From assembly GCA_005281725.1 (NCBI GenBank), contig SSBO01000003.1:4464495-4528494 (forward strand): a DNA stretch of 64,000 bases. Direction: 5' to 3'. The stretch comes from Wuchereria bancrofti (lineage: Eukaryota > Nematoda > Chromadorea > Rhabditida > Onchocercidae). The position numbers and the translations under genes were made by a program. Positions 28,601-40,983 of the stretch are shown piece after piece. Positions within the stretch are counted from its first letter, which is position 1, and each line of letters starts with the position of its first letter. The notes beneath the pieces were generated by a model, which saw only the letters and a program-made list of their open reading frames with translations, made no database searches and had not been told where the DNA came from.

Positions 28601-31600
28601 ACAGTATGTAATGAGGAAAGTCGAAATTGAAGTATTCCTCAAGGGAAATAATGACTTGCTTATATTTTAGTTTGGTCCTGGGAAATGGTATCTCTTCCGT
28701 GGACTCAGTAACGATTTCCTTAGACGTATTAAATACTATTCTTCTGACTACCTGGATGGTCAGTTATTTCTCATTTATCTTTTACTTCCTTTTAAGAGTT
28801 TGACTTAATTAACCTAATATTTCTTTTAGGATTGCGTGGCTCGAAAACAATCCAAAAATTGTTTAGCTCGATAGTATTCCTATATTTTGCTTGTCTTCTG
28901 CCAGCAATTGCTTTTGGTGTTTTGAATGATGATAATACAAACGGAAGTATTAGTAAGTTTTCCTCTTTAAGTTCAGTGTTGCAAAATTGATGAAGGAAAA
29001 TTTTTATCAAATTAATGTGTTATCATCTTTGATTATTTATTATCAAGCTTTCAACAATATTTGTGTTAGCAAATGTAGATCGTAGATCGTCTTGACCTTG
29101 TTTGTTCCGACTTACTTTTTATTAATCAAATAAAAACTCGACGAATTTCTTTTTTGTGGTTAACAAAAGAAGTGCAAAAATACATAGAAGATTTGCTTTC
29201 TCTAATATTTTATTAATTATTTTTTAGATGTGCGTAAAGTAATTACTGCTCAAGCACTTGGTGGGATATTTTTCGCAATATTTGGTGGTCAACCGATGAT
29301 TATATTGTTGACCACAGTACCGCTAGCAATATATATTAAAGGTGTCAGATTGTTCAGACTAATTGCTTATTGAACACGTTACTGATAATGATTTGTTGTT
29401 AGGCTATTTAATTAGCTGATAGTAATATTAACTACTGTTTCGTGATAGCTTTCATAGTCCACAAAGTATTTTCTTTCTGAAATATATAACTGAAGTTTTA
29501 GTAATATATAAAATAGCAGAAGAGCTTGGCTATGATTTCTTTGCAATGTATGCTTGTGTTGGATTATGGTGTCAACTTTTTCTTATCCTTTATGCATCTA
29601 CTGATATGTGCAGTTTAATGAAGCTAGCTACAAGGTTCATTTTACACCCAAAATTTATTGCTCGATTCAAAATTAAATATAAACTTTAAAATATACATGG
29701 TAATCTGTGCTAATTGGTAATAAAGCTGAATCTCTCTCAAGAGGTAGTCTCAAGTTCATTGTGTTTAGTTCATTGTGCTTTTTTATAAAGCATGTAAGTT
29801 GTTTACAACTCTTAACTCATCCACAATAAAGTGAAATTAATTTCAAACCACTGAAACGATGAAAAACTTTACATTTAGCTATTACGGCAAATGCTTTTTC
29901 AGATCTGCAGAAGAAATGTTTTCGCTATTTATTGCGATAGCATTTACTGTGGAAAGTATACGGGCGCTGCACACAAGTCAGTTTACCTTTTTTAGCTGAA
30001 AATTGGAATTTTTCTCAAGATTATCTGAAAAATATGAAAGCTCTAGAATTTTCATTAAAAAGAAAGAAAAAATTCATAAAATTTAAGTAGCACGGGTGTT
30101 GTCGAAGCAGGAAATGAAAACGGCGAGTTTACGAAATACAACAAGTAACAACAACTATTGCATTTAGCTTTTCTTCAAAGAAGGATCAATAACAAATGAT
30201 ATACCGCATGGCATTTTGCTATAAATTTCAAATAAAAAGTTATCACATAAAATAATTTCCACCGGAATGTCAGTCTGGCAAAGCTGTGAGGAGCTTATCA
30301 ATATGATATCACATAGATATGATATCACGAAATAGAATATGGTATCACATATAGAAACTAGTAAAAGAGTATTGGGGATATACAAGTTATGAAAAATGAA
30401 GAAACCGTTCAGATACTACCACTGCACCGCGGTAGAAATATAGCTCACGTCAAATTGCTGTCTTTGCTTATTAGAGCTAACTGACATTATCCTTGTTATC
30501 TGGATGCTCTCGAAGAAAGCTTATTCCACATAGAAATACATAGAAATAACAACTGACAAATAATGTAGAGAAAATACTAAGCATACCAATCCAAATGAAC
30601 CGTCATCTAGTATCAATAAGTTCACACTCTAGAATCAAACTTTGAGTTCAGCAAATGCAGAACAGATAAAACTTTTGAATTTGTTTTGTGAATTTTGAAA
30701 CTTTGCTTCATGGAACCATAAATAACCACACTGTGAGAATTATTTGGTTTTCTTGTTATATTTCAAAAGCTGAATCTCTTTTTAGAAGGCCTTTTTCAAA
30801 TTTTTCTTTTATTTCCCTTCTTTTTCCTTCTGGAAGGAGTTCGAAAATGAAATAGGACAGCAAAGGAATTGTGTGAAGAGATAAGTTTCAGGTTTCAAGA
30901 AGAACTATCACAATTGTGATAGTACCAATGTGCAAAAAAAAAGCGTTGACGACGATGTATTGCCTTCATTCCGGTTAAATTCGACATCATTCTCCTCTGT
31001 TGCCGATATAGCGGAAACGAGTGCACCATTTCAGGTAGAATAAGAGTTTTAATAGAAAGTATTAAGGGAACCTAAATAAATGATATTGTCATGATAATCA
31101 AAATCCCCTTACCAAAATTCAAGTTTCAACTGACTAGAAGTACTTATAGCAGGTAGAGTTATGTTTGATATTCAGGTGCATAGTTCTCGTAATTTTTCAA
31201 TATAGATGAACTTTTTGATTTCTTCGAGAAACATATCTGTTTTTTCGAGCAACACATTTTGTTTTAGATGTATGGTAAACTTTGCCATCGAGACACTTCA
31301 ATTTTATATATGCTTCTTATGTTTGGCACATTGTGGCTTGGTCTTTTTTTATATAACTTTAGGTAAGTTATATTTCTTGACAAAGTTTCGTTCAATTTTT
31401 GCTGATAGTAACAAGACATTGGTGCTTATCTAATTGAGAAAGTATCGATCTGTGTATTTCTAACTTCAATTTGCAAAAATTTGCAATCAAATAGTCTTTT
31501 AGGAAGACGCCTTATTTGACACGGTCACGTCGTGAATGGCTAGCTGATTATGCACTTCCTGCTTCAGTTCTCATCATGTCGTTTACGGGTGCTTACTGCT

Positions 31601-33741
31601 TTTATGATATCGAAAGTTAGTGTCATTCATTTCCACATCCATTTTGCAGTAAAGACTTGAAATTGGCTTTAAAACAATTTGAATTATGGGTTTAGAAATT
31701 AAGTATTACTCGAAAAAAGTCAAAAAAAAACAAATGTTAGAGTTGATTGAAAATTGATGATTCGCAAATTTTCTTTGAAATCTACTTATTGTCGACTTGG
31801 CGCTCATTAAACATTTTTCTTTTAACTTTTGCTTTCTTTGGTTGACTTTTATAAATTATTTTGATTAATTTTAGGACCTTTCTTAGTATCAAATAAATTG
31901 GAACATTTTTCAGAAGACAAGTTCAAAATGCGTACAAATTTATCGACATTCACTGTTGCACCAGTGTTCTCATTACCCTGGCAGGGCTACTTCGTATGCT
32001 TACTTCTTGGTTTCTCATTATCTTTTCTTTTCTTCATGGACCAAAATATCACCTCAGCTATTGTAAATAATCCACAAAATAAGTTCGTTTATTGTTTTAG
32101 TTTTTATGATCGGAAATTTTTATTATCGTTTCATGCATATACTAAACATACTAAATTTTGCAATATACAGACGTTACAAAATAAGTTTTAAACATTAATA
32201 ATATTTATTAATTAATTACCATTAATTATTAGTAACAATTGTTATTGTCATTAATTATTATTATTAATATTAACTGTTGTTATTATTAATTATTATTGCT
32301 AATTATCATACTATTATTATTGTTTATTAATTGTTGGCTTTAGTTCAAATACCAATTTGTAATCATTTTGGAATGATATTGGCGTCTTTGACATGAAAAT
32401 CCTAATCACGATTTTCACTATTATATTATGTTTAAAACGTCATTTCAGATTAAAGAAAGGTCCAGCTCAAAATCTGGATTTGTTTGTAGTTGCAATACTG
32501 AATTGTTTCTTGTCAGTAATGGGTTTGCCATGGATGCACGGTGCACTACCGCATTCACCTTTGCATTTGCGCGCACTTGCTGATGTGGAAGAACGAGTGC
32601 TGCAAGGACATGTCCATGAAGTGTACGTTCGCTTAGTTTATTTTCCTTTATATCAGATTGATTTGCAAGAATATCTGGTCAAAAATTTTCCCTTTGCAAT
32701 GCATGATCAACAACGACTAACTTATCAAATCAGTTTAAAGCTTAAAGCAAATGAGGTGTTGTTGAATAAGAACGGTTAATAATTTGCACAGTGGTGAGCT
32801 GATTTTATATTGCTTGCCATGAAATGCTCTTGAATTGCCGTATCTATTGTTTAGTAGCACTATTATCGGATTGAGTGAGCAACTATAAACTTCGAGTTAT
32901 TTCAAAAATTGAGTTCATTACACCTTTACGTTATTTTCAAAATTCAAAAAATTTTTTAGAATAATGAATGTGCGCGAGACAAGGCTAGCTACATTAATAG
33001 CACATCTATTGATATTAATTTCAACATTTACACTATTACCGTATCCTCTCCAGTGGATACCAACATCCGTATTACACGGTTTATTCTTGTACATGGCACT
33101 TACCTCTTTGGCTGGTAACGAAATGTTTGAACGATTATTATTACTTATTACTGAACAAGTAAGTGTTTCACTCAAATTTCATCACAAGGTTATCATGGCT
33201 CGATAAGATGACAGAATAGTAACGAATGATAAAATTTGCCGGACTAGAGAAGGAAATGAAATTTATTCGAAATTCTTTAAAGCTTAGGAATTTTATCTTA
33301 TTAGCAAATTTCTCATTATTGAGATATGCACAAAATACGATTCAGAATTTTTTATTCTTCATTTTCGTAAGTAAGTTAAGAAAGATTGTTAGATTAAAAA
33401 AAAACTTTTCAGCAAGCTTATCCGCCCACTCATTACATCAGGAAAGTTCCTCAACGAAAAGTACACTTATTTACTGCCTGTCAGCTTGTTCAGCTTTTAC
33501 TACTTTGCGCATTTGGATTTTCACCCTATCCATTTATTGAAATGGTTTTTCCAATTGTCTGTTTCTTTTTCTTACCTATCAGGTAAGCCATCTTCCTGGT
33601 TGATATAATCAAGTCTATATGCTTCTGTTATGATGAAATAAGCGATAATAGGTATATCATCAATGCTGATATTGCAGACATACGTTGATACCGCGATTGA
33701 TTGACTATAAATATTTGGATGCGCTGGATGGAAGACATTAG
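25616..33741 (+). CDS. SLC4A11: SLC4A11-like transporter, core coding region
   Basis: Nineteen exons (25616-25778, 26080-26168, 26266-26356, 27086-27209, 27937-28043, 28381-28480, 28671-28758, 28830-28952, 29228-29341, 29520-29634, 29903-29976, 30892-31034, 31268-31362, 31503-31615, 31875-32082, 32449-32622, 32960-33158, 33413-33582, 33678-33741) join in frame to 784 codons and a TAG. The first seven form the SLC4 cytoplasmic domain; the rest form the multi-span membrane domain. Diagnostic motifs are [76 protein letters not shown] and the terminal [36 protein letters not shown] and the short C-terminus are SLC4A11 (BTR1) features rather than those of the bicarbonate exchangers. Family members are plasma-membrane proteins reported to carry H+/OH-, NH3 and water. 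All splice phases agree. N-terminal exons are listed separately. Confidence 0.93.
25880..26018 (+). repeat. Second copy of intronic direct repeat
   Basis: About 120 bp similar to 25174-25300, sharing TTTAGGCTGATTTTA, AAATCACAAATT and GCATTTATA in the same order. The two copies lie in the introns on either side of the first core exon of the SLC4A11-like gene. They may be remnants of a duplication that included the exon, or two insertions of one non-autonomous repeat. Confidence 0.65.
32190..32335. repeat. ATT/TAA-rich simple-sequence tract in intron
   Basis: Degenerate trinucleotide array dominated by ATT and AAT units, inside the intron between the exons ending at 32082 and beginning at 32449. 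It shows no coding potential and is likely to vary in length between individuals. Confidence 0.7.
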
Positions 33742-34986
33742 ATAATTATATTAACATGAAAACTGACATAGTGATAATACTTTGTATGATTTTGTTGCAC
33801 TGTGTATTTCATCTGTTATGCCAAAGATATAATATGTGGGTTTCGTAGTATACGTCGTAAATTTTTTCTCACTCAAAAGTTCATACGATTTTCAATTAAA
33901 AATAAACGTTTTGAAAAACATTATAGTAGAAAGTTACTAGTGAAGCTATGGAAGGTCATTCATCACAGCCGAGATTACTAATTAAATGAAAAGATACAAT
34001 AATTGTATTCGTTTAATTTTACAACTTCACCACACATTGTGACATTGGATAGACGGGTGATCAGTAGACAGGTGCAACCTGTGTTATACAACCAGGTATA
34101 ACTTGTAAAGGTCAATCAAGTCATTTAATGGTCTTGTTCTGTTACGATGCTTTTTCCAACAAACTGTGAAACTGTCAAAGAAAAATCTTGCTGAAAAGGA
34201 GATTAAAAGAAGTAAAGGATGAGGTGGAGGAAATATCAACAGTTGAATTTTAGGAAAAATTACTGTAGTGAGCACAATGAAGGATTATCGAGAATAATCC
34301 ACTGTTTGATTAATTCTAATACCAACAATAATTTCGCGATTCTATGATTCATACAGCAAAGTCATTACCAAATTATTAATAGCAATGTCTGATAATGTGT
34401 TTTGAAGCATTGAACGGGAACCTGGATTCACATATGTTGTACTCACTGAAACAAATGTTGCAAAAACTGCCGCAGAATAAATGATACTTCTCAGAAGAAA
34501 TGGATAAATGACTTCAATGGGTCATAATCTGATCGAAAGTCTGGTGTGGGATAAATTCCACCGTTTTATTTCTCTTTTTTTCACATGCACTCTTTCTCCT
34601 GATTAATTAATATCTGAACAGATTGTAAAATTGGTGATGATCATATGCACAATATATATGCTAACAATTTTTTCTATTGTTAAGTCGAAATTTTCATGAA
34701 AGTGAATTATACTTCAAAATTTAACAACTAGAAGTTATTTCAAACATTCATTTTCTCTTTTTCAACTGCTGAGATCAGTCCATTTTCTTTCATGATCATA
34801 ACTTTTGCATAAAGATAAGTATCGCTCTGAATATTTCTCCTCATTTTTCCTTTAACAGTATATCGGGAGGTATTGGAAAAGTAAAAGATGGAAGAGTACC
34901 GACAGTATTTCTGAGATTTGTTCTACGATGAATTCTAGAATTTCTTCAGTAAACTAGAATTTAAGTCTGAAATTCTGCAGATTGCA
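33742..34986. other. Intergenic, nothing recognised
   Basis: AT-rich spacer between the transporter stop codon and the next plus-strand start. It should contain the transporter 3' UTR and the promoter of the downstream gene. No long or exon-like open frame and no RNA gene is visible. Confidence 0.5.
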
Positions 34987-36809
34987 ATGATGTCAATAAT
35001 GCAATTCGCACTGCTTTCGTGGGTTCTGGTAGTTGGAGCGGAAAATGAGATAGATTTGTTAACTCAAAGAAAAAAGATTGAAACAAATGAACCGATTAAG
35101 ATTTCATCATCAAAAAAGTTTGTTATAATACAACATTTGATTATTGGCTAACTGGGACATGAACCATCGTTAAAAGTAAAAATTTGAAAATATAGTCTTT
35201 AACGCAGTGTTGTATGCAATACTTTTTAGAACAAAATTTCCAGCAGGTTTAAAAACGTTAGAAGAAATGGTGGAGAAGATGAATGAGAAACTGGAAAATA
35301 ATGTTGTTGGTATTTTATGGCATATACGTTAAAATAATAATGATTGATTCGACTTGCTTGCCAAACACTAACGGATAGTTTTGATTGAGGATTTTAAAAG
35401 ATTGAAAAATTATTTTTTAATGATAATACAAAAATGTGAAATTTCTCAACTTATTCTACTTTTCGAGAAGCCCAGATTTACTGCCACTAATTACTTTTGA
35501 GTAAGCAATTTGCTTCATAATTGATATTTGATACTTCAAATTTGAGTAATTTAGAAACGACGAAAGGATGCTTTGGTTATCAATAAGGTTCAGATATTTG
35601 TGATAGTAGGCGTATGGGCCCTTCTCTCTCTTCTTTGGATCGCTTGTAATGTGAAAATTTATTTAAAGTAAAATATTCGTTGTTTGGAAATGCTGTTAAA
35701 ATTGCCGATATGGTCCATTTCTTTCATTTTTTAAATTTCTTTATTAAGTCTAGTAAATAAATGTTTTTCCACAGAAAAAATTAAAACATTGGAATTTATT
35801 TAATTTAGACGCAAAAGGAATATCCGCAAGCTGGAGAAACACTATCAGGAAACAACGTAAGCTTTCCTTGCCTAACTTTAGCTAACCTTTTCTTGCTAGC
35901 AAATCAATTAAAATGAATATTGTGATCTGTCCTTACGTGATCCTGAATATTAAGTGTAATGTCCGGACATTTGCATTCGCTAAATAAGCGCACTCATAAT
36001 TCAGCTTTTTTCCTACAGCTCACAAATGCTCGATAACAAGAAGCAGGAACTAGAAAAAAAGTCAGCAATGGAAAAAGAAAGGCAACATGGGAAACAACAA
36101 ATGCGGAACTTTCAGCAAACCAAAGGTTTGGTGGAAGATTCGAAAAAATCATTATCCATTTCTTCCCCGGCTTATCATTTGATGTCAAAGCACTCAAATT
36201 CTATAATTATTGCTTTACTGACGTATATTTTATATTTTAATTCTTGTCTTAACTCTAACTAGTACGTGAAACAAGGTATTACCGTGCGTCCTCTCCGGGG
36301 AAAGATGTACGTCAGGATTAACGCAGTGATTCTTGAACAAGGTCACCCTATTCATCTCCAAAATACTGTCTGTATCAAGGAATGTAGCGTGATCTTAATA
36401 AATTATCATTTTTCAGACTGAATGAGATCGTCTCTCTTTTAATCATTTCATTTTTCCTAGTCGAATTTGTCTTACTGATTGAAAAAGACGAAAATAATGA
36501 GTAACATTAAGCATTGAGAATAATTTTAAAGTGCAAGTTGTAATCTGCTGGATTTTTTAAGATCATTAGTTGTCATTTACAGGGAAAATCTGTTTGACTT
36601 AGAGATTTTTGTAATTTTCAGGAAGTGATGAACTTATATCCACGGTGAATACTGAGGTTAGGACAAGTATGGAAGAAGAAACTAAGAATGTAAACGAACA
36701 AAGCAGCTATGACACAACTGCTGATCAGAGCGATACGACTAGGATAACTAAAAATTATAAAGAAAGACTAATGGTATTGCCAACAAAAAAAATATTGATT
36801 AACTTTTGA
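34987..36809 (+). CDS. Predicted signal-peptide, single-TM protein with charged tail
   Basis: Six-exon model: 34987-35117, 35230-35305, 35555-35667, 35809-35856, 36019-36125, 36622-36809, giving 220 codons and a TGA. Residues 1-18 look like a signal peptide (SIMQFALLSWVLVVGA). A short charged extracellular part follows, then one membrane span (IFVIVGVWALLSLLWIA), then a very basic cytoplasmic stretch (RRKRNIRKLEKHYQET), a Lys/Glu/Gln-rich helical tail and an acidic Ser/Thr end. I recognise no family; type I single-pass topology is an inference. The exon-2 donor is uncertain: the strongest-looking site (gtattt at 35310) is out of phase, and I chose gttggt at 35306 to keep frame. It shares strand with the gene at 36922, but the last exon does not splice to it in frame. 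Confidence 0.6.
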
Positions 36810-36921
36810 ATTTTATTTCTATTATTTGCTTTTTAAAGTAAATTTGAAAGGTGAAAACCGAGAGATTAAAAGAATCGTCAGAGATCATGCATGAAACTTG
36901 TGAATTAGAAACGATAGGAAA

Positions 36922-37510
36922 ATGAAGAAATTGAAGGGAGGAAGTGTTGTGGGGAGATCAGAGAAACAGAAAATCGAAAACCGTAATATGCTAACAGGAA
37001 AGAATGGGAAGACAACTAGTGAACGAGAGAAAAATCGACAATCAGTGAAAGAGAGAAGGAAAGAAAAAACTTTGGAACGTAAATTCAAGAGACAAGGTTA
37101 TTTTGATAATTTGAAGTAATGTTGCATTAATAAGTCCTCCAACTTTTATCCGATGAAATTTCTAGTTTCTTGAAAATATGTAATAGCAAAATTGACAAAT
37201 GCATAGTTCAAAATTGTTATATTTTAAAATAGTGATGAATGGCGTAAGTTAGTTAAGTTCGACAATTTCCCGAGCATTTCCAGATAACATAACGTATGAT
37301 TTTACGAAATTTGTTGAAGATGATAAGCTTAGGATTGCATTTGATAATAAACTGAAAAACTCATATTGTAGAATGTCTCCAGTCACCAGATACTTGTCAT
37401 TTCAATATCTAAATTACATTTCATTACTTGACAATTTTAATATTGTAGAAGAAATAAAAAAGCAAGACAAAGAAATCGACAAAAATAAAAATGGTGAGAG
37501 ATTAAAATAA
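36922..37510 (+). CDS. Small Lys/Arg-rich two-exon gene or 3' exons
   Basis: Exon 36922-37096 (58 codons, extremely Lys/Arg/Glu-rich, e.g. SVKERRKEKTLERKFKRQ) ends at CAA G|gttatt. It joins in phase to 37284-37510 after a TTTCCAG acceptor, which adds DNITYDFTKFVEDDKLRIAF, a middle with aromatic residues and a Lys-rich end before TAA. The total is about 133 aa. The matching phase over a 187-nt intron and the 75-codon open second exon support a real gene. Upstream, the frame is closed by stops at 36892 and 36901, so ATG 36922 or an unseen phase-2 exon must supply the start. No known domain. It could be the 3' part of the preceding gene. Confidence 0.45.
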
Positions 37511-37892
37511 AACAAATGAAGAGAACTGCTGGACATTGCTCATTGCTATAAGCAACCATTTCCATTATCACCTGCAGCGTTTCCCATATTTTCTTTTGCT
37601 TCCAATCACTATTTGAAAATACAGTAATTTCCTAATTCCGTTTCTATAGCAATCTAATAATACCTCATAATTTACAAAATAAGGAAAGTAAAGATAGACA
37701 ACGATCTGTTGAGAGCCTAGGAACGAATGAGTTAGCAAAAATTGAATGGTGATTGGAATAATGAGGTGAGAGGTGAAAAATCTGCATACTTTCCAATGAT
37801 CAGCAATGAGAGTATTACTTGAATCCGTAACACATCTACCTTTTCCAATTAAGAAATTTCGATTTAACAGAGAAATTTGGGAATTTGACACT

Positions 37893-38020
37893 ATTTGAAA
37901 CACTAGTAGATCATCTTTATCACAATTATCCCTTGTCCAAAATTTATACGGAGTATTCGTCAACCAAGATGATGTCACAATATCCGAATATGACTTACGC
38001 TGATATGGTATCGGATGTAC
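37893..38020 (-). pseudogene. Duplicated partial copy of kinase last exon
   Basis: About 127 bp nearly identical to 38313-38440, in the same orientation and 420 bp away. On the minus strand it encodes the end of the kinase C-lobe (TSSWLTNTPYKFWT...) but not the rest of the domain. At the position of the other copy's stop codon it reads on into unrelated sequence. It is therefore a fragmentary tandem duplication of the terminal exon of the kinase-like gene beside it. Confidence 0.75.
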
Positions 38021-38312
38021 TGAAAAAAAAATTTTGTGAATAAAAGCTACTCTAATGAGAACAATCTACAGTACAGCAATGAGAATGGTGATAGAAGTAC
38101 TGCAACATTTCTTTTATCTGTGGCAGAAACCTAACAAACAAATTCAAATACAATATATAATCTGAAATATGAAAATTTGTCTAACCTTAGCATTACTTCC
38201 GTACATTGCTTAAGATCCAAGTTTATAGAGCCAAACTATGTTGGCTGAAGAAACGTTAGTTTAAAGAATTTTTTAATGCATAAAGAATTAAATATAATCA
38301 AGAGTGGAGCGT

Positions 38313-38440
38313 TTTATTGAAACTCTAGTAGATCATCTTTATCACAATTGTTCTTTGTCCGAAATTTATACGGAACATTCGTCAACCAAGATGATGTCAC
38401 AATATCCGAATATGACTTACGCTGAGATGGTATCGGATGT
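38313..38440 (-). repeat. Second copy of 127-bp direct repeat
   Basis: Direct-repeat partner of 37893-38020, differing at about ten positions. This copy is continuous with the rest of the kinase C-lobe exon (38314-38503), so it is probably the parental copy. Confidence 0.8.
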
Positions 38441-40983
38441 AATATTTCGTAAATTAGTGTTTTTACTTCTTCGCTTATCAATATCTTACGAGGGAATGTT
38501 AATCTGAAAAACGAAACTTCTTGAATCATAAATTTAGTTGTCAGGACTCCTTCAATCAATAACTGAAATATAATATCTAATAATAAAGTGTAAAAAATAT
38601 CAATATTTCACGAGGGAATGTTAATGTTGAAAAATATAAAGAATTAAGTAATATTTAATAATAAAAATAATCTAGATTACTAAATTATATAAACAAGCAT
38701 CAAGAATTCGAGAACTTTTATAACCCAGATGCCCGTGGAATTCGAGAAATTATTGTTTTCAGATAATGAAATCACACCATTAAAAGAAGCTTTACATATG
38801 TTGAATTACAATCGTCTGTTGCGAAATATTATAAAAGGGACTTATGCTGCAATTGCTTCGAGAGCATTTGCCGTGGATTTTGGTTGTCGTATGGCATAAG
38901 ACCCGCAACCATCACAAACAATACTACACCTAAACTCCATAGGTCAACCGTGAAGCTCGTATAAGGTTGTGATCTTAAAGTAATCAAACTTGTTTTCAGT
39001 ATTCGACATTACGTTGTTATTATATTTGAAGGAAAGATCTTTATTCAAAAAAAAAAAAAGAAAAAAATCAAAGAAAATACCTGAGAACTTCTGGTGGTAC
39101 ATAGGCTCTTGAACCACAAAAAGTATGTGATACGTCATTATTCTGCATTATTGTTGAGAAACCAAAATCACCATGTTTAATATTACCATAGATATCCAAG
39201 AATATGTTCTCACATTTCAGGTGCTACTCCAAGCATTTTCAAATACTGAATTCTATTACTTGTACGGAAATTATTAAGTAATCAGTGATGATAAGCAGCT
39301 TATTTAGCAATGACACAATAAAAATTTCTGATGCATCTCATTCAACCTGCATTCAATTTTTTTTTAACCAAGCATGAATTTTGCTTTCGTTAAAAATTAG
39401 ATAATTTTGCTTTTGTTCGAGTTTTGTTTTTGCTAAATTTGGTTAAAAACTAGGCTTTTCAATTTTTCATTACTTTTTAAAACTTTGAAGTGACAAAGGT
39501 GAAGGAATCTTACAAAAGTGATCACTTTTGATTTTCCATTTCAAATATTGTTATTTGATGGAATGAACAGTTTGGACAAACTAAAGGAAAAAATACTATG
39601 TAAGACTAATTGTGCTGGAAAATTATAACTTCATCACTTTTCATATGAATCAATTTAAAAACTACGTTAAAAAAGTGGCAGTGGCTAGAAATTGAAACAA
39701 GTTTTAGAAATTGAGAAATTGGGAACCATAAGTGCTTCAAGTAATTGTTGAAAGAGAAATTTGGAAATGTTTTCATTGAGTCTCTCATTCTTTTTAATTT
39801 GGTACAGTATATCTTTGCCACTAGCATACTCTTGAATGATGCAAACTGTTGAACTAGAATTATCTGTAAGTAAATAAATTTATAACTTCTCACGCAAACA
39901 CTTTTTTATTTCGTCTTGTCAAAATTTTCACTCTCTAATAATTTCGACAGCTTGTGAAACAATTTTTAATTATTTTGAAAGTGATTGTTTATTAAATGCA
40001 AATTTTTGGTTATATATCATCTCTTCAGTGCAAGAAAAATTAACGAATGAACTTCATAAATTCCAATAATGTTCGCATGGTTGAGCATCGGTAAAATTTG
40101 TAATTCTCGTGGAAGAAAACGGATTATAAAATCGTTTTCTGTGATCTAAATACATGAGGAAACGAACTAACACAGAAGAATTGACAGATGGCTTGATAAT
40201 TTATTGCTAATTTTGAATCTGTCAGTCCTATGAGAAACTTATAACACTTCGATGTACATGAACTTCATTACAGCTTGAACTAATAGGATAAGGTGCCACT
40301 GTAAAAACTTCCTTCATCTTCAGTTTTTGGGAACTATATTGAGAGACAGTTAAACAAGCTTTCATATTTATATGTTAATTTTTAGAGATAGAGGAAATTT
40401 AAAAGAAGTGGATAACCTAGCCTTTTGTTTCTAACATGTCGTTATCAATGTAACTGACCGTCTATCGATAATTTTGATTGCGACATTTTTAGAAAGTTTT
40501 TTAGACCAAGCCAGTTGAACTTTAGAATATGTCCCCTTTCCTGATGAAAACTTTTATTATTTTCATACTAGAATTTCCCAAGTATTCCTCCATTTTGCAT
40601 ATCACAATATTATCAAACGCATTTGTTACTAAAGTTATGATCATACTAGCAGATTTTCTCAGTAAACTTTTATAATAAAGCCATACATCTTCATTCTTAG
40701 TTTTTTGAATATATGCAGAATTTCAATTTCTGCTCTCACAAATAAATTAACATATGAAGAATATTTGGAGTTGTGAAAATTTTATCAAATATTTTTGTCC
40801 CAAATATCCATATTCGTAAACTTGCCTCTGTGTTGCAGTAATCAAAAAAAATTATGTCTGCTCGCTATATTTTGTAAATAGGTCTGACAAATCGAACTTA
40901 CCAATTATTTCAGTACATTTATATCCACTGCTTAACAATTCATTACTCACTTCAGCGCTTGCTGGACTTTGAGCAGATACCAT
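38314..40983 (-). pseudogene. TSSK-like serine/threonine kinase pseudogene
   Basis: Minus-strand pieces follow the order of a testis-specific-serine-kinase domain. N-terminus 40983-40902 gives ELLSSGYKCTEIIG. A glycine-loop remnant (EGSFYSGT) lies near 40300, with a stop after it and a frame change before a possible AVMKF Lys segment. FLPRELQILPMLNHANIIGI is at 40145-40053, IIQEYASGKDILYQI at 39863-39721, LKCEN..DFGFS..CGSRAYVPPEVL at about 39223-39081, VDLWSLGVVLFVMVAGLMPY around 38950-38870, and the C-lobe end at 38503-38314. In the catalytic loop HRDLKCEN has become stop-His-LKCEN: TAG at 39224-39226, then CAC where Asp is needed. FLPRE, GLMPYD and LKCEN favour TSSK, a family that acts in sperm. 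The damage suggests a dead gene; an expressed pseudokinase is less likely. Confidence 0.75.

Noticed and set aside
35809..36809. Considered as an alternative C-terminus of the SLC4A11-like gene
   Set aside because: The exon at 35809 can follow the 33582 donor in phase, but the exon at 33678 supplies the family-typical ending ([11 protein letters not shown], then stop). The 35809 exon also fits the TM gene that starts at 34987.
38304..38507. Plus-strand frame over the duplicated segment
   Set aside because: The kinase C-lobe is clearly encoded on the minus strand; the plus frame is its shadow.
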